A DNA stretch of 53,592 nt from Candidatus Eisenbacteria bacterium (GTDB taxonomy: Bacteria; Eisenbacteria; RBG-16-71-46; SZUA-252). Numbering within the stretch: the first letter of the stretch is position 1; each line of letters opens with the position of its first letter. Below the pieces are notes generated by a model, which searched no databases, was not told where the DNA came from, and worked only from the letters and a program-made list of their open reading frames with translations. Where the stretch lies: the NCBI GenBank assembly GCA_005893275.1, contig VBOW01000067.1, positions 1 to 53,592 of the forward strand, written 5' to 3'. Positions 40,129-49,270 of the stretch are shown piece after piece. The position numbers were made by a program, and so were the translations under genes.

Positions 40129-41174
40129 GTGACGAACTGGCCGGTGGGACGTATGTGTCGCAGTGCGGTCCCGAATAGAGCGTAGGTGAGCGCGGAAGCA
40201 CATAAGACACCGACGATTGACAAAGGATCGGAACGCCCCCAAATCCATACGCCGAGGGATGTGTTGAGACATGCGACCATGGTGACGACACCGATCGTCC
40301 CCCAGCGTCCGAAGAGCTTCCCCAAGCGATGTGTCGTGTGATCGATACTCCCTACGTAGAAGGGCCGGTGGCCGAGGACGCGATCCCAGACGACGAAAAT
40401 TACGTCGAATAACGGATACGCGAAAATCACGAGGAGCGACGCGACGTGCGGCCACGTGAGCGATTTCTCGAGCGACTGAAGCGCGAGCGCGGCGAGCGCA
40501 AATCCGAGCAGATGGCTTCCCGCATCCCCCAAGAAGATTCGCGCGGGGGGAGCGTTGTAGACGAGAAAGCCGGCGCAGGCTCCGATGAGGCCCCATGCGA
40601 GCGCGAGGTGAACCGGCGCGTCGTGTATGAGCGCCAGCGCCGCGAATCCGCCCGCCGTGACCGGGATGAGCGCTCCCAGAATTCCGTCCATGTTGTCGAG
40701 AAAGTTGATCGCGTTGAACAGGGTCAGGACGCCGAAGAGCGCGACCAAACCCGAGAGCGGATTCTGACGGAGCGCCGGGACGTCGGTTCCCCACCAGATG
40801 AGGCATGCGCCCGCGGCGAGCTGACCCAGGAGCTTCCAGCGCGGACCGAGCGGCCGGCGGTCGTCGATCAAGCCGAGCGCGAGCGCAAGGAGAGCCCCCG
40901 CGACAAGCCCCATCGAGGGCGCAGCAACGACCGAGGCGCCGAGGACGCTCGCGAGGATCGGGGCGAGGACCAGGGCAAGCGCGATCGCGACCCCCCCCAG
41001 GAGAGGCGTCGCGTTGGTGTGGGCCTTGCGAGGGTCGGGTTGATCCACGTAGCCGGTGGCGCAGGCGAGCCGCCGCGTGAGGGGCGTCAGCGCGAGGGCC
41101 GAGAAAAACGCGAAGGGAGCGATTTCCAGAAACGGGAGCGCGGGGCTCAAGCTCCCCACTTTATCACACGGCAC
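40125..41174 (-). CDS. MraY/WecA-family undecaprenyl-phosphate glycosyl-1-phosphate transferase
   Basis: 349 aa, about 10-11 TM helices. The polytopic phosphoglycosyl transferase motifs are present: GLIDDRRPLGPRWKLLGQ (DDxxD-like), NAINFLDNMDG, ARIFLGDAGSHLLGF and the C-terminal HTTHRL histidine motif. It transfers a sugar-1-phosphate from a UDP-sugar to undecaprenyl phosphate, starting a lipid-linked glycan. The loop SIDHTTHRL groups it with WecA/TagO-like enzymes rather than MraY. GTG 41174 is the first start; GTG 41159 is possible. It is divergent from the GT2 gene at 41286. Confidence 0.88.
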   Translation of the reverse strand: MPCDKVGSLSPALPFLEIAPFAFFSALALTPLTRRLACATGYVDQPDPRKAHTNATPLLGGVAIALALVLAPILASVLGASVVAAPSMGLVAGALLALALGLIDDRRPLGPRWKLLGQLAAGACLIWWGTDVPALRQNPLSGLVALFGVLTLFNAINFLDNMDGILGALIPVTAGGFAALALIHDAPVHLALAWGLIGACAGFLVYNAPPARIFLGDAGSHLLGFALAALALQSLEKSLTWPHVASLLVIFAYPLFDVIFVVWDRVLGHRPFYVGSIDHTTHRLGKLFGRWGTIGVVTMVACLNTSLGVWIWGRSDPLSIVGVLCASALTYALFGTALRHIRPTGQFVT

Positions 41175-41191
41175 CTCCCCCGTGCGACGGA

Positions 41192-41231
41192 ACCGGGCAG
41201 CCCGGTCGGGGAGCCGCGGCCGGGGGCCGCG
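41192..41231. repeat. Two GC-rich palindromes in a divergent intergenic region
   Basis: ACCGGGC-A-GCCCGGT (41192-41206) and CGCGGCC-GGG-GGCCGCG (41215-41231) are perfect 7-bp inverted repeats side by side between divergent start codons at 41174 and 41286. They could be operators or hairpins in the leader of the plus-strand gene. GC-rich context makes chance palindromes more likely. Confidence 0.4.
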
Positions 41232-41285
41232 ACCGGGGGCCTCCGCCCCTTGCCCGGTGCCGGAGGGCGTCCTAGTCTAGCGGGC

Positions 41286-42095
41286 GTGACCCCGGAACCG
41301 ACGCGCCTCCCGGAGGCGTCCCCGCCCTCCGAGGCGGTCCTCTCCCCGCCGACGGTTTCCGTCATCACGCCCGCCCACGACGCGGCCCGTTTTCTCGACG
41401 AGACGATCCGCTCGGTGGCGGCGCAGACGTTCCGCGACTGGGAAATGATCATCGTGGACGACGACTCGGGTGACGGGACGCAGGCGATCGTGGAGCGCTG
41501 GGCGGCGTCCGATCCACGCATCCGGCTCTTCCTCCAGTCCCCCCGGCAGGGGGCCGGGGCGGCACGCAATCGCGCCCTGGAGGAGGCCCGCGGCCGCTTC
41601 GTGGCCTTCCTCGACAGCGATGACGTGTGGCGCTCCGAGAAGCTCGAGGTGCAGGTCGCTTTCATGCGGGAGACGGGAGCCGTCTTCAGCTTCGCCGGCT
41701 ACTCCATCATCGACGAGCAAGGGAAGCCGGTGGGGCGGCCCGTGCGCGCGCCCGAGCGCGTCGACTACCGCTTCCTGCTTCGCAACACGATCATAGGCTG
41801 CCTGACCGTGATGCTCGATCGTGTCCAGCTCGGTCCTCTGCGCATGCCGGCGCTTCCGCAGCACGAGGACCTCTCCCTCTGGTACGACCTCCTCAGGCGG
41901 GGGGCGGTGGCGCGAGGAATCCCGAGGGATCTCGCGCTCTATCGCATGGTGCGCGGCTCGGCGTCGAGGAACAGAATCCGGTCCGCGCTCCACATGTGGA
42001 AGGTCTATCGCGACCGGGAGAGGCTCTCTCTCCCCTCCGCGCTCCAATGCTACGCCCACTACGCGTGGAACGCCTATTGGAAGGGCCGAATCTAG
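41286..42095 (+). CDS. GT2 family glycosyltransferase
   Basis: 269 aa GT-A enzyme: VSVITPAHDAARFLDETIRS, IIVDDDSGDGTQAIV, then FVAFLDSDDVWRSEKLE, with the metal-binding DSDD. The acceptor region is LPQHEDLSLWYDLLRRG, whose ED is the likely catalytic base. No TM helices. GTG 41286 is chosen because the preceding sequence is a GC-rich non-coding block. It adds one sugar to the lipid-linked repeat unit; the sugar is unknown. Its TAG stop overlaps the stop of the convergent WbaP-type gene on a shared CTAG. Confidence 0.85.
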   Translation: MTPEPTRLPEASPPSEAVLSPPTVSVITPAHDAARFLDETIRSVAAQTFRDWEMIIVDDDSGDGTQAIVERWAASDPRIRLFLQSPRQGAGAARNRALEEARGRFVAFLDSDDVWRSEKLEVQVAFMRETGAVFSFAGYSIIDEQGKPVGRPVRAPERVDYRFLLRNTIIGCLTVMLDRVQLGPLRMPALPQHEDLSLWYDLLRRGAVARGIPRDLALYRMVRGSASRNRIRSALHMWKVYRDRERLSLPSALQCYAHYAWNAYWKGRI

Positions 42096-43492
42096 TGCGC
42101 GCTCTGATCGCGGAAGACGCGGAGCAGCGTCAAGAGGAGAATCTTGACGTCGAACCCCATGGACCAGTTCTGGATGTAGTACAGATCGTATTCGATCCGG
42201 CGATCGAGGGGCGTATCGCCTCGGAGCCCATTCACCTGCGCCCAGCCCGTGATCCCCGCCTTGACGTGATGGCGCAGCATGTAGCGCGGGATCGAGGCGC
42301 GGAACTGCTTCACGAACACCGGCCGCTCGGGGCGCGGGCCGACGAGGCTCATGTCGCCGACGAGCACGTTCCACAGCTGAGGCAGCTCGTCCAGGGATAG
42401 GCGGCGCAGGACCGATCCGAGACGGGTTCGCCTGGGATCTCCGGGACGGGTCCACACCGCCGTTCCCCCCACTTCCGCGTCGGCGCGCATGGTGCGAAAT
42501 TTGTACATCTTGAAGCGCTTCCCGCTGAGCCCCACGCGCTCCTGCGCGTAGAGCGCGGGGCCCGGGGAATCCATCTTCACGACGAGGGCGAGCAGAAGAA
42601 GCAGCGGCGATAGGGCGATGAGCCCGATGAGCGAGAAGGTGAAGTCGAACGCGCGCTTCAAGACCGCGTTCCAGCCTTGGCCGGGGCTCTCGGTGATGAG
42701 AATGATGGGCGTTCCCTCGAAGTCCTCCACGCTCGCGTTCAGCGTGAACGTGCGCGCGAGGTCGGGCACCAGCCTGACCGCCGCGGTCGAATCGTTGAGC
42801 CGCTCCATCGCTTCCACCTCCGCTTCGAACTCGGAGCGGTTCAGCGCCAGGTAGACGAGCTCCGCGCCCGTCCGCTCGACCAGCTCGGGAAGCTCAGCCA
42901 CGGTCCCGATCACACGCGAGGAGCCGACCGCCTGCCCGACCTCCGAGACATGGGCCGCCACGATCCCCTCGACCGCGAACCCGAAATCGCGCCCCGAGGT
43001 CATCTTGCGCTCCAGGTCCGTCGCGAGATCCCCGGTACCCACGATCAGCACGCGGCTGAGGTTCCGCCGATTGCGCCTCATCGAGCGGAGGACCAGGCGC
43101 ACGGCGGTGTGCGCGCCGCAGAGCGCCAGGGATGCGATGGCTGCGAAAACGAGAAGCACCGACCGGCTCAGCTCCCCGCGCGAGAGATAGGAGCCGAGAC
43201 CGGCCACCGCGGTGACGGCGACGATCCCCTGGACCAGGGAGAAGATCTCTTGCGAAAGGCGGACCGTGCGCGTCGCGCGATAGAGATGAAGGGAACGCAA
43301 GATCATCAGCGCGACGGGCGTGAGCACGGCCCCGATCCACAGATAGAGCTGGATCGGGGGGACGCCGAGAGGCGCGGGCATGCCGAGCCCGTAGAAGCGC
43401 AGCCAGTAGGCGGCGAGCCAGGAGGCCGCGATCAGATGGCCGTCGAGGAGGAAGAGGCCGGTCGCGAAGAGCTGCCGATTCTTGGTGAGCAT
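42092..43492 (-). CDS. WbaP/WcaJ-type undecaprenyl-phosphate sugar phosphotransferase
   Basis: 466 aa. Four N-terminal TM helices (about 10-125), then a Rossmann-like CoA-binding-type domain (about 143-260, RVLIVGTGDLATDLERKM). The bacterial sugar-transferase domain starts VLKRAFDFTFSLIGLI and has YAQERVGLSGKRFKMYKFRT, LRRLSLDELPQLWNV (catalytic DE pair) and GDMSLVGPRPERP. It loads the first sugar-1-phosphate (glucose or galactose in known members) onto undecaprenyl phosphate. ATG 43492 is used; no strong ribosome site is visible. It is a monotopic-type initiator next to a polytopic one, suggesting two glycans or two branches. Confidence 0.9.
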   Translation of the reverse strand: MLTKNRQLFATGLFLLDGHLIAASWLAAYWLRFYGLGMPAPLGVPPIQLYLWIGAVLTPVALMILRSLHLYRATRTVRLSQEIFSLVQGIVAVTAVAGLGSYLSRGELSRSVLLVFAAIASLALCGAHTAVRLVLRSMRRNRRNLSRVLIVGTGDLATDLERKMTSGRDFGFAVEGIVAAHVSEVGQAVGSSRVIGTVAELPELVERTGAELVYLALNRSEFEAEVEAMERLNDSTAAVRLVPDLARTFTLNASVEDFEGTPIILITESPGQGWNAVLKRAFDFTFSLIGLIALSPLLLLLALVVKMDSPGPALYAQERVGLSGKRFKMYKFRTMRADAEVGGTAVWTRPGDPRRTRLGSVLRRLSLDELPQLWNVLVGDMSLVGPRPERPVFVKQFRASIPRYMLRHHVKAGITGWAQVNGLRGDTPLDRRIEYDLYYIQNWSMGFDVKILLLTLLRVFRDQSAH

Positions 43493-43615
43493 AGGATTGG
43501 GTAGGGGCAGCCGCGCTTTGCCGCGCGGATACGGCCTAATTTTACCCGAATCGCCTCCCGGACGGAAGCGTCTCCTGCTACTATCCGGGACAGGCGCTCG
43601 ATCCGCGTCCGAACC

Positions 43616-44536
43616 ATGACCGCTCCCGACGTCAGCATCATCATCGTCAGCTGGAACACGCGCGATCTGCTGCGGGACTGCCTTCGGGCGGTCGAGGGCT
43701 CGGCCGGCACCGCGACCGAGATGATCGTGGTCGACAACGCCTCGAGCGACGGCAGCGCCACCATGGTGCGCGCCGAGTTTCCCGGGGTGCGGACGATCGA
43801 GAACCCTGGGAATCGCGGATTCGCCAAGGCCTGCAACCAGGGGCTCACGGTCGCGCGCGGGCGGTATCGTATGCTCCTCAATTCGGACACGCGCGTGAAT
43901 CCGGACGCGTTGGCCCGGCTGGTCGCCTTCATGGACGCGCACCCGAGGGCCGGCGCGTGCGGACCGCAGCTTCGCCACTTCGACGGAACCCTGCAGCCCA
44001 GCGGGCGCGCCTTCCCAACCCTGCTCGCGGCCGTGATCGCGGTCACCCCGGTGCCCATGTGGGTGCGCCGCGTGACCGCGGACCGGTTCGAGCGCCGCGA
44101 CTACAGCCGAGCCTGCGAGGTCGACGAGCTCACGGGGGCCGCCCTCTGCCTGCGCGGCGAGGCGCTCGATCAGGTAGGGGTGCTGGACGAGGATTTCTTC
44201 TTCTTCGGCGAGGACGTGGACCTCTGCTGGCGGCTCCACAAAGCGGGCTGGACCGTGACCTACCTGCCCGAGGCCTTGGTCCTCCATGGCTGGGGCGGCA
44301 GCCGCGGGAAGGTCCGCGAGCGCACCAGCTTGCTCATCCAGCGCGCCTACGTCCTCCTCATGCGCAAGCACAGGCCCGGGCTCGCTCCGGCCGTCGTGAC
44401 CGCCCTGTCGTTCGTGCTCACGCTCCTCAAGGCGGTGCGGCGGGCGCTCCCCGCCTGGGCGCGGGGCGGCCCGAGGGCGGCGCTCGCTTCGCTGCGGGTG
44501 CATCGGGACGAGCTCTTCTGGCTGTGCGCGCGGTGA
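43616..44536 (+). CDS. GT2 family glycosyltransferase (rhamnosyltransferase-like)
   Basis: 306 aa. DVSIIIVSWNTRDLLRDCLR, IVVDNASSDGSATMVRAEFP, ENPGNRGFAKACNQGL and MLLNSDTRVNPDAL are the hallmark of the WcaE/rhamnosyltransferase-like GT2 subgroup. The acceptor motif is LDEDFFFFGEDVDLCWRLHKAG. A weakly hydrophobic C-terminal helix may touch the membrane. The sugar is unassigned. It begins a plus-strand run of five genes; its stop overlaps the next gene's GTG start (GTGA). Confidence 0.88.
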   Translation: MTAPDVSIIIVSWNTRDLLRDCLRAVEGSAGTATEMIVVDNASSDGSATMVRAEFPGVRTIENPGNRGFAKACNQGLTVARGRYRMLLNSDTRVNPDALARLVAFMDAHPRAGACGPQLRHFDGTLQPSGRAFPTLLAAVIAVTPVPMWVRRVTADRFERRDYSRACEVDELTGAALCLRGEALDQVGVLDEDFFFFGEDVDLCWRLHKAGWTVTYLPEALVLHGWGGSRGKVRERTSLLIQRAYVLLMRKHRPGLAPAVVTALSFVLTLLKAVRRALPAWARGGPRAALASLRVHRDELFWLCAR

Positions 44537-45684
44537 GCGTGCCGCGCGTCGTGATCGACATCTCGGCCGGCGTTCACGAAGGCGCCGGAAACGCCCGGTA
44601 CGTGCGCGAGCTGGTGCAGGCGTTGCGCGTCCTGCCGGACGCCCCCGAGCTTGCTCCCTACAGCACGGCCGGACCCATCCACGCCGACGCGCCGGAGTGG
44701 CTGCTTCAGCTTCCGCGGCGCGAGCTCACGTGGCGGGACCGCGCGTGGCGCGGACTCTCGCTCGCCTCGCAGCTTTCGGGAGTCTCGCTCCGCTCCCTGC
44801 TGCCCGAGGGCGATCTCGTGCACGCGACGAACTCCATCCTGCCCCACACCGGGAAAACCCCCACGGTGCTCACCGTGCAGGACGTCACCTTCTTGAGCCA
44901 CCCGGAGCTCCACTCGAGGCTGAGCCGCTTCCATCTGCGCCGGATGGTGCCGCGAGCCTGCGGACGCGCCCGGCTGGTCGTCGTCCCCTCCCGGGCGACG
45001 GCCGAGGAGCTCAAGCGCCGCTCGAGCGTGGATGAGGCCAAGATTCGGGTCGTGCCCGACGGCTACGACGAGGCGCGATTCACCCCCTACGCGGGCCCCG
45101 ACGACGCCGCGGTGCTCGAGCGTCATGGCGTGGACGGACCCTACGTGCTCTTCGTCGGGACCATCGAGCCCCGGAAGAATCTCGTGCGCATGCTGGAGGC
45201 CTTCGCGCGGGTCCGCCGCGAGGGGCTCCCGCACCGGCTCGCCCTGGCGGGGGGACTCGGCTGGGGCTACGAGCCGGTGATGGAGCGCCTCGCATCCCCC
45301 GACCTCGATGGAGGGGTCGTGCGGCTCGGGCGCGTCGCCGACGCGGATCTCCCGGCGCTCTATCGCGGCGCGGCCGCGTTCGTCTACCCGTCCTTGTTCG
45401 AAGGGTTCGGCCTGCCGGTGCTGGAGGCGATGGCGTGCGGCGTGCCGGTGGTCACCTCGAACGCCTCGAGCCTGCCGGAGGTCGCGGGCGAGGCGGCGTT
45501 GACCGTGCCGCCCCACGACGTGCCGGCGCTGGCGGCGGCAGTGCGGGCCGCGCTGACCGACGAGGGCCTCGCGCTGCGGCTTCGTGCCGCGGGTCCCATC
45601 CGGGCGGCGGGCTTCACGTGGAGCGGCACGGCCCGCGGGATGGCCGAGGTCTACCGGGAGGCGCTGGCCGTTGGCGCAGGCTGA
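44533..45684 (+). CDS. GT4 family glycosyltransferase
   Basis: 383 aa GT-B enzyme. The N-terminal domain starts VVIDISAGVHEGAGNARYVREL. The linker segment VLFVGTIEPRKNLVRMLEAF opens the C-terminal domain. YPSLFEGFGLPVLEAMACGV carries the E-x7-E sugar-nucleotide motif, followed by VVTSNASSLPEVAG. It is a retaining transferase of the polysaccharide repeat unit. GTG 44533 overlaps the previous TGA. A longer open frame to 43957 lies over the previous gene and is shadow. Confidence 0.88.
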   Translation: MSVPRVVIDISAGVHEGAGNARYVRELVQALRVLPDAPELAPYSTAGPIHADAPEWLLQLPRRELTWRDRAWRGLSLASQLSGVSLRSLLPEGDLVHATNSILPHTGKTPTVLTVQDVTFLSHPELHSRLSRFHLRRMVPRACGRARLVVVPSRATAEELKRRSSVDEAKIRVVPDGYDEARFTPYAGPDDAAVLERHGVDGPYVLFVGTIEPRKNLVRMLEAFARVRREGLPHRLALAGGLGWGYEPVMERLASPDLDGGVVRLGRVADADLPALYRGAAAFVYPSLFEGFGLPVLEAMACGVPVVTSNASSLPEVAGEAALTVPPHDVPALAAAVRAALTDEGLALRLRAAGPIRAAGFTWSGTARGMAEVYREALAVGAG

Positions 45685-45688
45685 GCCC

Positions 45689-47248
45689 ATGCGGGCCGGG
45701 TCTGGCCGGGCGTCGGACCCGGCGGGAGTGGGTCGCCGCCTCGCGGCGAACACCCTGCACGCCGCTTCCGGGCGGATCCTCGGGGTCCTCCTCTGGTTGG
45801 TCTTCACGCCCCGAATCCTTCAATCGCTGGGCGTCGAGGGCTTCGCGATTTGGTCGCTCTTCCTCGCGCTCACGGGATACCTCTCGGCGCTCGACCTGGG
45901 GCTCGTGCAGAGCACCCTCCGGCATGTGGCGGCCGCCCGCGCGCGCGGATCCCACGAGGAGGCCGGCGCGTTCGCGACCCTCGGCGTCGTCGGCTTCCTC
46001 GCGCTCGGCGTTCTGTGGCTCGCGCTCCTGGCCGGGCTCCACGACTTCGCGCTTCGCGTGCTCCGCGTTCCTGCGTCTCAGGCCGCGGCCGCCCGGTTCG
46101 CGTTGGTCGCCGGGGGCGCGGCGTTCGCCCTGGCCGGAATCTCGAACGTCTTTATGGCGGTCGCGCAGGCGTACGGCCGGTTTGATCTCGCGAACTCCGT
46201 CGCCGTGACGATCAGCCTCTTCCAAGGCGCCGGCCTCCTCGTCGTGCTCTCCCATGGCTGGGGGCTCCGCGGGCTTGTGGCGAGCTTGTGCCTGGCGTTG
46301 TCCCTGGGCATCGGCCTGGCCGCGGCCGTGCTCGCGAAGAAGGTGCCCGAGTTTCACTGGAGCTCACCGCGCCGCTCCATGCCGCGCCTCCGCGAGGCCT
46401 TGTCGTTCGGCGGGACGATGCAGCTGGCCGGTATTTTCTCGGCGTTCCATCTCCAGCTCGACAAGCTCCTGCTCGCGGGCTTCATCGCCCTGGCGGCCGT
46501 CACCCCGTACGAGCTGGGGGCCCGTGTCGCGATTTCGGCGAGCACCTTCCCGCAATTGCTGCTGCTCGCCGTCCTCCCCGCCGCGGCCGCGTTTCACACC
46601 GAGGACGACCGTGCGCGCCTGCGAGAGCTGTACCGCAGGGGGGGACGTTACGTGCTCGGGGCGGGGGCGATCGCCCTTGCGATCCTCCTCGGCACCGCGG
46701 ATCGACTCTTCGTAGCCTGGCTCGGGGCGGGCCACGAGGTTTCCGCCGGGGTGCTTCGGGCCCTCGCGATCGGATTCGCGGTCGCGCTCGCCACCGGCAT
46801 GGGAACGAGCCTGGTGCGTGGTGTGGGGCGCCCCGATATCGAAGCGTGGTTCGCCGGGGTGGTCGCGGCCACGCATCTCGCGCTCAGCCTCTGGCTCGTG
46901 CCGGCGCTAGGGCTCCGCGGCGCGCTCCTCGCCTGGGTGGTTTCCAATACGGCGGGGGCCGCGTTTTTCCTGTGGCGCCTGAGCGGCCTGCTCCACTGGC
47001 ACCGCCGCGAGGTGCTGGTCGAGCCGCACGTCGTGCCGGCCCTCGCCGCGACCCTCGGTTGGGCCGCCGCGGCGATGGCGGACAAGGCGCTCCCCGCCGC
47101 CGCCGGGCTCTCGGCCTGGCTCGCCGCGATGCTCCTCGGCGCGCTCGCCGCGACGGTCGTGATCGCCGTGCTGCTGGGGTCGCGCTATCTCGATCTGCGG
47201 GAGGTGCGGTCCCTCTGGCCTTCCCTCCGGAAAGCGAACGCGGCGTGA
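45689..47248 (+). CDS. Wzx-type polysaccharide flippase (oligosaccharide translocase)
   Basis: 519 aa, about 14 TM helices. It begins RRLAANTLHAASGRILGVLL and FAIWSLFLALTGYLSALDLG, the first two helices of polysaccharide-biosynthesis/MATE-like flippases. FGGTMQLAGIFSAFHLQLDKL near 245 starts the second half. It should turn the undecaprenyl-linked repeat unit to the periplasmic face. ATG 45689 follows the GT4 stop by 4 nt. It overlaps the next gene by 4 nt (GTGA). Confidence 0.88.
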   Translation: MRAGSGRASDPAGVGRRLAANTLHAASGRILGVLLWLVFTPRILQSLGVEGFAIWSLFLALTGYLSALDLGLVQSTLRHVAAARARGSHEEAGAFATLGVVGFLALGVLWLALLAGLHDFALRVLRVPASQAAAARFALVAGGAAFALAGISNVFMAVAQAYGRFDLANSVAVTISLFQGAGLLVVLSHGWGLRGLVASLCLALSLGIGLAAAVLAKKVPEFHWSSPRRSMPRLREALSFGGTMQLAGIFSAFHLQLDKLLLAGFIALAAVTPYELGARVAISASTFPQLLLLAVLPAAAAFHTEDDRARLRELYRRGGRYVLGAGAIALAILLGTADRLFVAWLGAGHEVSAGVLRALAIGFAVALATGMGTSLVRGVGRPDIEAWFAGVVAATHLALSLWLVPALGLRGALLAWVVSNTAGAAFFLWRLSGLLHWHRREVLVEPHVVPALAATLGWAAAAMADKALPAAAGLSAWLAAMLLGALAATVVIAVLLGSRYLDLREVRSLWPSLRKANAA

Positions 47249-48330
47249 GGGTGACCTTCGTGCTGCCGGCCGCCTCCTTCACCGGCGGCGCCCGGGTGGT
47301 GTTCGAGTACGCAACCCGCTTGAAGGCGTTCGGTCACTCCACCTCGGTCGTGTTCCCGATGCTTCCGTACCGGTTCCGAGATTCGGCGAGGCGGTTCTCG
47401 GGCGTGCGCTCCTGGCTCGGGGGCATGAAGAACAACCTGCTCTACGGGCCCCGCCCACCGCGGCAGCCGATGCGGGGAGGCATCGTGATGGTGCCCAGGA
47501 TCGCCGATCGGTTCCTGCCCGACGCCGACGCCGTGGTCGCCACGGCCTGGCCGACGGCGTATTCGGTCTTCCGGCTCTCCCCCGCGAAGGGCGCGAAGTG
47601 CTACCTCGTCCAGCACCGGGAGATCGACAGCGGCCTGCCGCGCGACGTGGACGGCACGTACCGCCTTCCGCTCTTCCGCATCGCGGGGTCGGAGTACACG
47701 GCGCGCCTCCTGCGTGAAACGGTCGGCGTCGAGGTGGACGCCGTGGTCCCGAACGGAGTGGACGTGGAGTTCTGGTCCGCCCGCCCGGAGCCGCCGCCGA
47801 CCCGGTCCGGGGTGCTCATGCCGCACGCGCCCGGGGAGCGCAAGGGCGCGGCCGATGGATTCGCCGCATTCGAGCAGGTGCACCGTAGGTGTCCCGGCCT
47901 CGCGCTCCGCTGCTTCGGCCGGGAGCGCACCCCGGACGTGCCGGCGTTCGTGGAGTACGTTGAGAATCCGGACGACGATGCCCTTCGCAGGCTCTACGCC
48001 GAGGCCTCGGTCTTTCTCTTTCCGAGCCGGTACGAAGGCTACGGGCTCCCGCCGCTCGAGGCGATGACGGGAGGCTGCCCCGTGGTGGCGACGCGCGTCG
48101 GGGCGGTGCCCGATTTCTGCGTGGACGGCGTGAGCGGCGTCCTCGTCGAGCCCCGCGACGCGGACGGAATGGCTCGCGCCGTGCTCGCGCTGCTCGAGGA
48201 CCGGGCGCGACGGGAGCGCTTGGGCGAGGGGGGGCGATCCCGGGCCCGCGCCTTCGACCTCGCGCTCGCGACGCGGCAGTTCGAGCGCGCCCTCGCCCGC
48301 GCCGTGCAACGCTCCGGCGGGAGCCGCTGA
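47245..48330 (+). CDS. GT4 family glycosyltransferase
   Basis: 361 aa GT-B enzyme. VTFVLPAASFTGGARVVFEYATRL is the N-terminal Rossmann start (first 20 residues typical). The C-terminal donor domain has SVFLFPSRYEGYGLPPLEAM and GGCPVVATRVGAVPDF. The N-terminal half contains a variable loop (GGMKNNLLYGPRPPRQPMRG). It resembles rhamnosyl/mannosyl GT4 enzymes of capsule loci; the sugar is unassigned. GTG 47245 overlaps the flippase TGA. The following methyltransferase starts 4 nt after its stop. Confidence 0.86.
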   Translation: MRVTFVLPAASFTGGARVVFEYATRLKAFGHSTSVVFPMLPYRFRDSARRFSGVRSWLGGMKNNLLYGPRPPRQPMRGGIVMVPRIADRFLPDADAVVATAWPTAYSVFRLSPAKGAKCYLVQHREIDSGLPRDVDGTYRLPLFRIAGSEYTARLLRETVGVEVDAVVPNGVDVEFWSARPEPPPTRSGVLMPHAPGERKGAADGFAAFEQVHRRCPGLALRCFGRERTPDVPAFVEYVENPDDDALRRLYAEASVFLFPSRYEGYGLPPLEAMTGGCPVVATRVGAVPDFCVDGVSGVLVEPRDADGMARAVLALLEDRARRERLGEGGRSRARAFDLALATRQFERALARAVQRSGGSR

Positions 48331-48334
48331 CGCC

Positions 48335-49270
48335 ATGCCGCTCAAGGCGGAGCGCTTCCTCGAGGCGGCCCGCGCGCGGCTCGAGCCGCTGCGCGGCACG
48401 TACATCTACGAGCCGATCTCGCGCGACCTGCTGGCCAAGACCGAGCAGGTCGACTCGGGCTACGGGCGTTGGCTCGCCGCCCTCCTGCCGTACCTGGCGG
48501 TGGAGTGCGGCGTCGCGGGGAAACCGCGCGTGCTCGACTTCGGGTGCGGGTCGGGGGAGCTGACGGTGCTGATGAACACCCTGGGCTTCGAGGTCACCGG
48601 GCTCGACCTCCACGAGGAACACCTCGCGCTCGCGCGGATCCTGGCCGCCGAGAACGGCGTCTCCGGGGAGCGCTTCGTGCTGCACCGAGGCGGGCCGCTC
48701 CCTTTCGCGGACCGGTCGTTCGATCTCGTCACGCTGTTCGTCGTGCTGGAGCACCTGAGCGACCCGGTGCTCGATCTCGTGATCCCGGAGCTCCGCCGCG
48801 TCTGCTCCGGCGGGCTTTTCATTCAGGTGCCGAACCGGCTTCAAACCCGCGACGATCACACCGGGCTCGCGTTCGTGCCGTGGATGCCCCGCTGGCTCGC
48901 CGCCCGGTACGTGGGTTTGCACGGCCCGCGCCACCGGTACGCGATTTCACGCGACGGGAGCTGGGACGTTACCTACCGGACGTTCGGGGCGATCCGGCGT
49001 ACATTCGAAAGGCACGGCTTGAGCGTCCGGTTCGTCCCAGACGCGCTGGTCTATCCCCCGCTCGATGTGGCGCGGCCGCTCCTCCAACCCCCGGAGGGCA
49101 CCCCGGGGTGGAAACGCCTGGCCCACCGCGCGGCGCGAGGGGCGATACGGGTCCTGCTCGGCGGCGAGCCGCCCCCGCAGGCGTGGTATCCCTACTTGAA
49201 CTTGCTCGCGACCGCGCGGCGGGCGCCCGCCCACGACGCCGCCGCGAAAGCGATCCCCACGAGGACGTAG
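48335..49270 (+). CDS. SAM-dependent methyltransferase of the polysaccharide locus
   Basis: 311 aa. Motif I is RVLDFGCGSGELTVLMNTLG (near 66), followed by VTGLDLHEEHLALAR, then LPFADRSFDLVTLFVVLEHL and VCSGGLFIQVPN. The extended C-terminal half (HGPRHRYAISRDGSWDVTYR) is larger than in simple class I enzymes. In this context it probably methylates a sugar or a glycan end. It is the last gene of the plus-strand run; its 3' end overlaps the convergent ligase gene by 79 nt. Confidence 0.82.
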   Translation: MPLKAERFLEAARARLEPLRGTYIYEPISRDLLAKTEQVDSGYGRWLAALLPYLAVECGVAGKPRVLDFGCGSGELTVLMNTLGFEVTGLDLHEEHLALARILAAENGVSGERFVLHRGGPLPFADRSFDLVTLFVVLEHLSDPVLDLVIPELRRVCSGGLFIQVPNRLQTRDDHTGLAFVPWMPRWLAARYVGLHGPRHRYAISRDGSWDVTYRTFGAIRRTFERHGLSVRFVPDALVYPPLDVARPLLQPPEGTPGWKRLAHRAARGAIRVLLGGEPPPQAWYPYLNLLATARRAPAHDAAAKAIPTRT

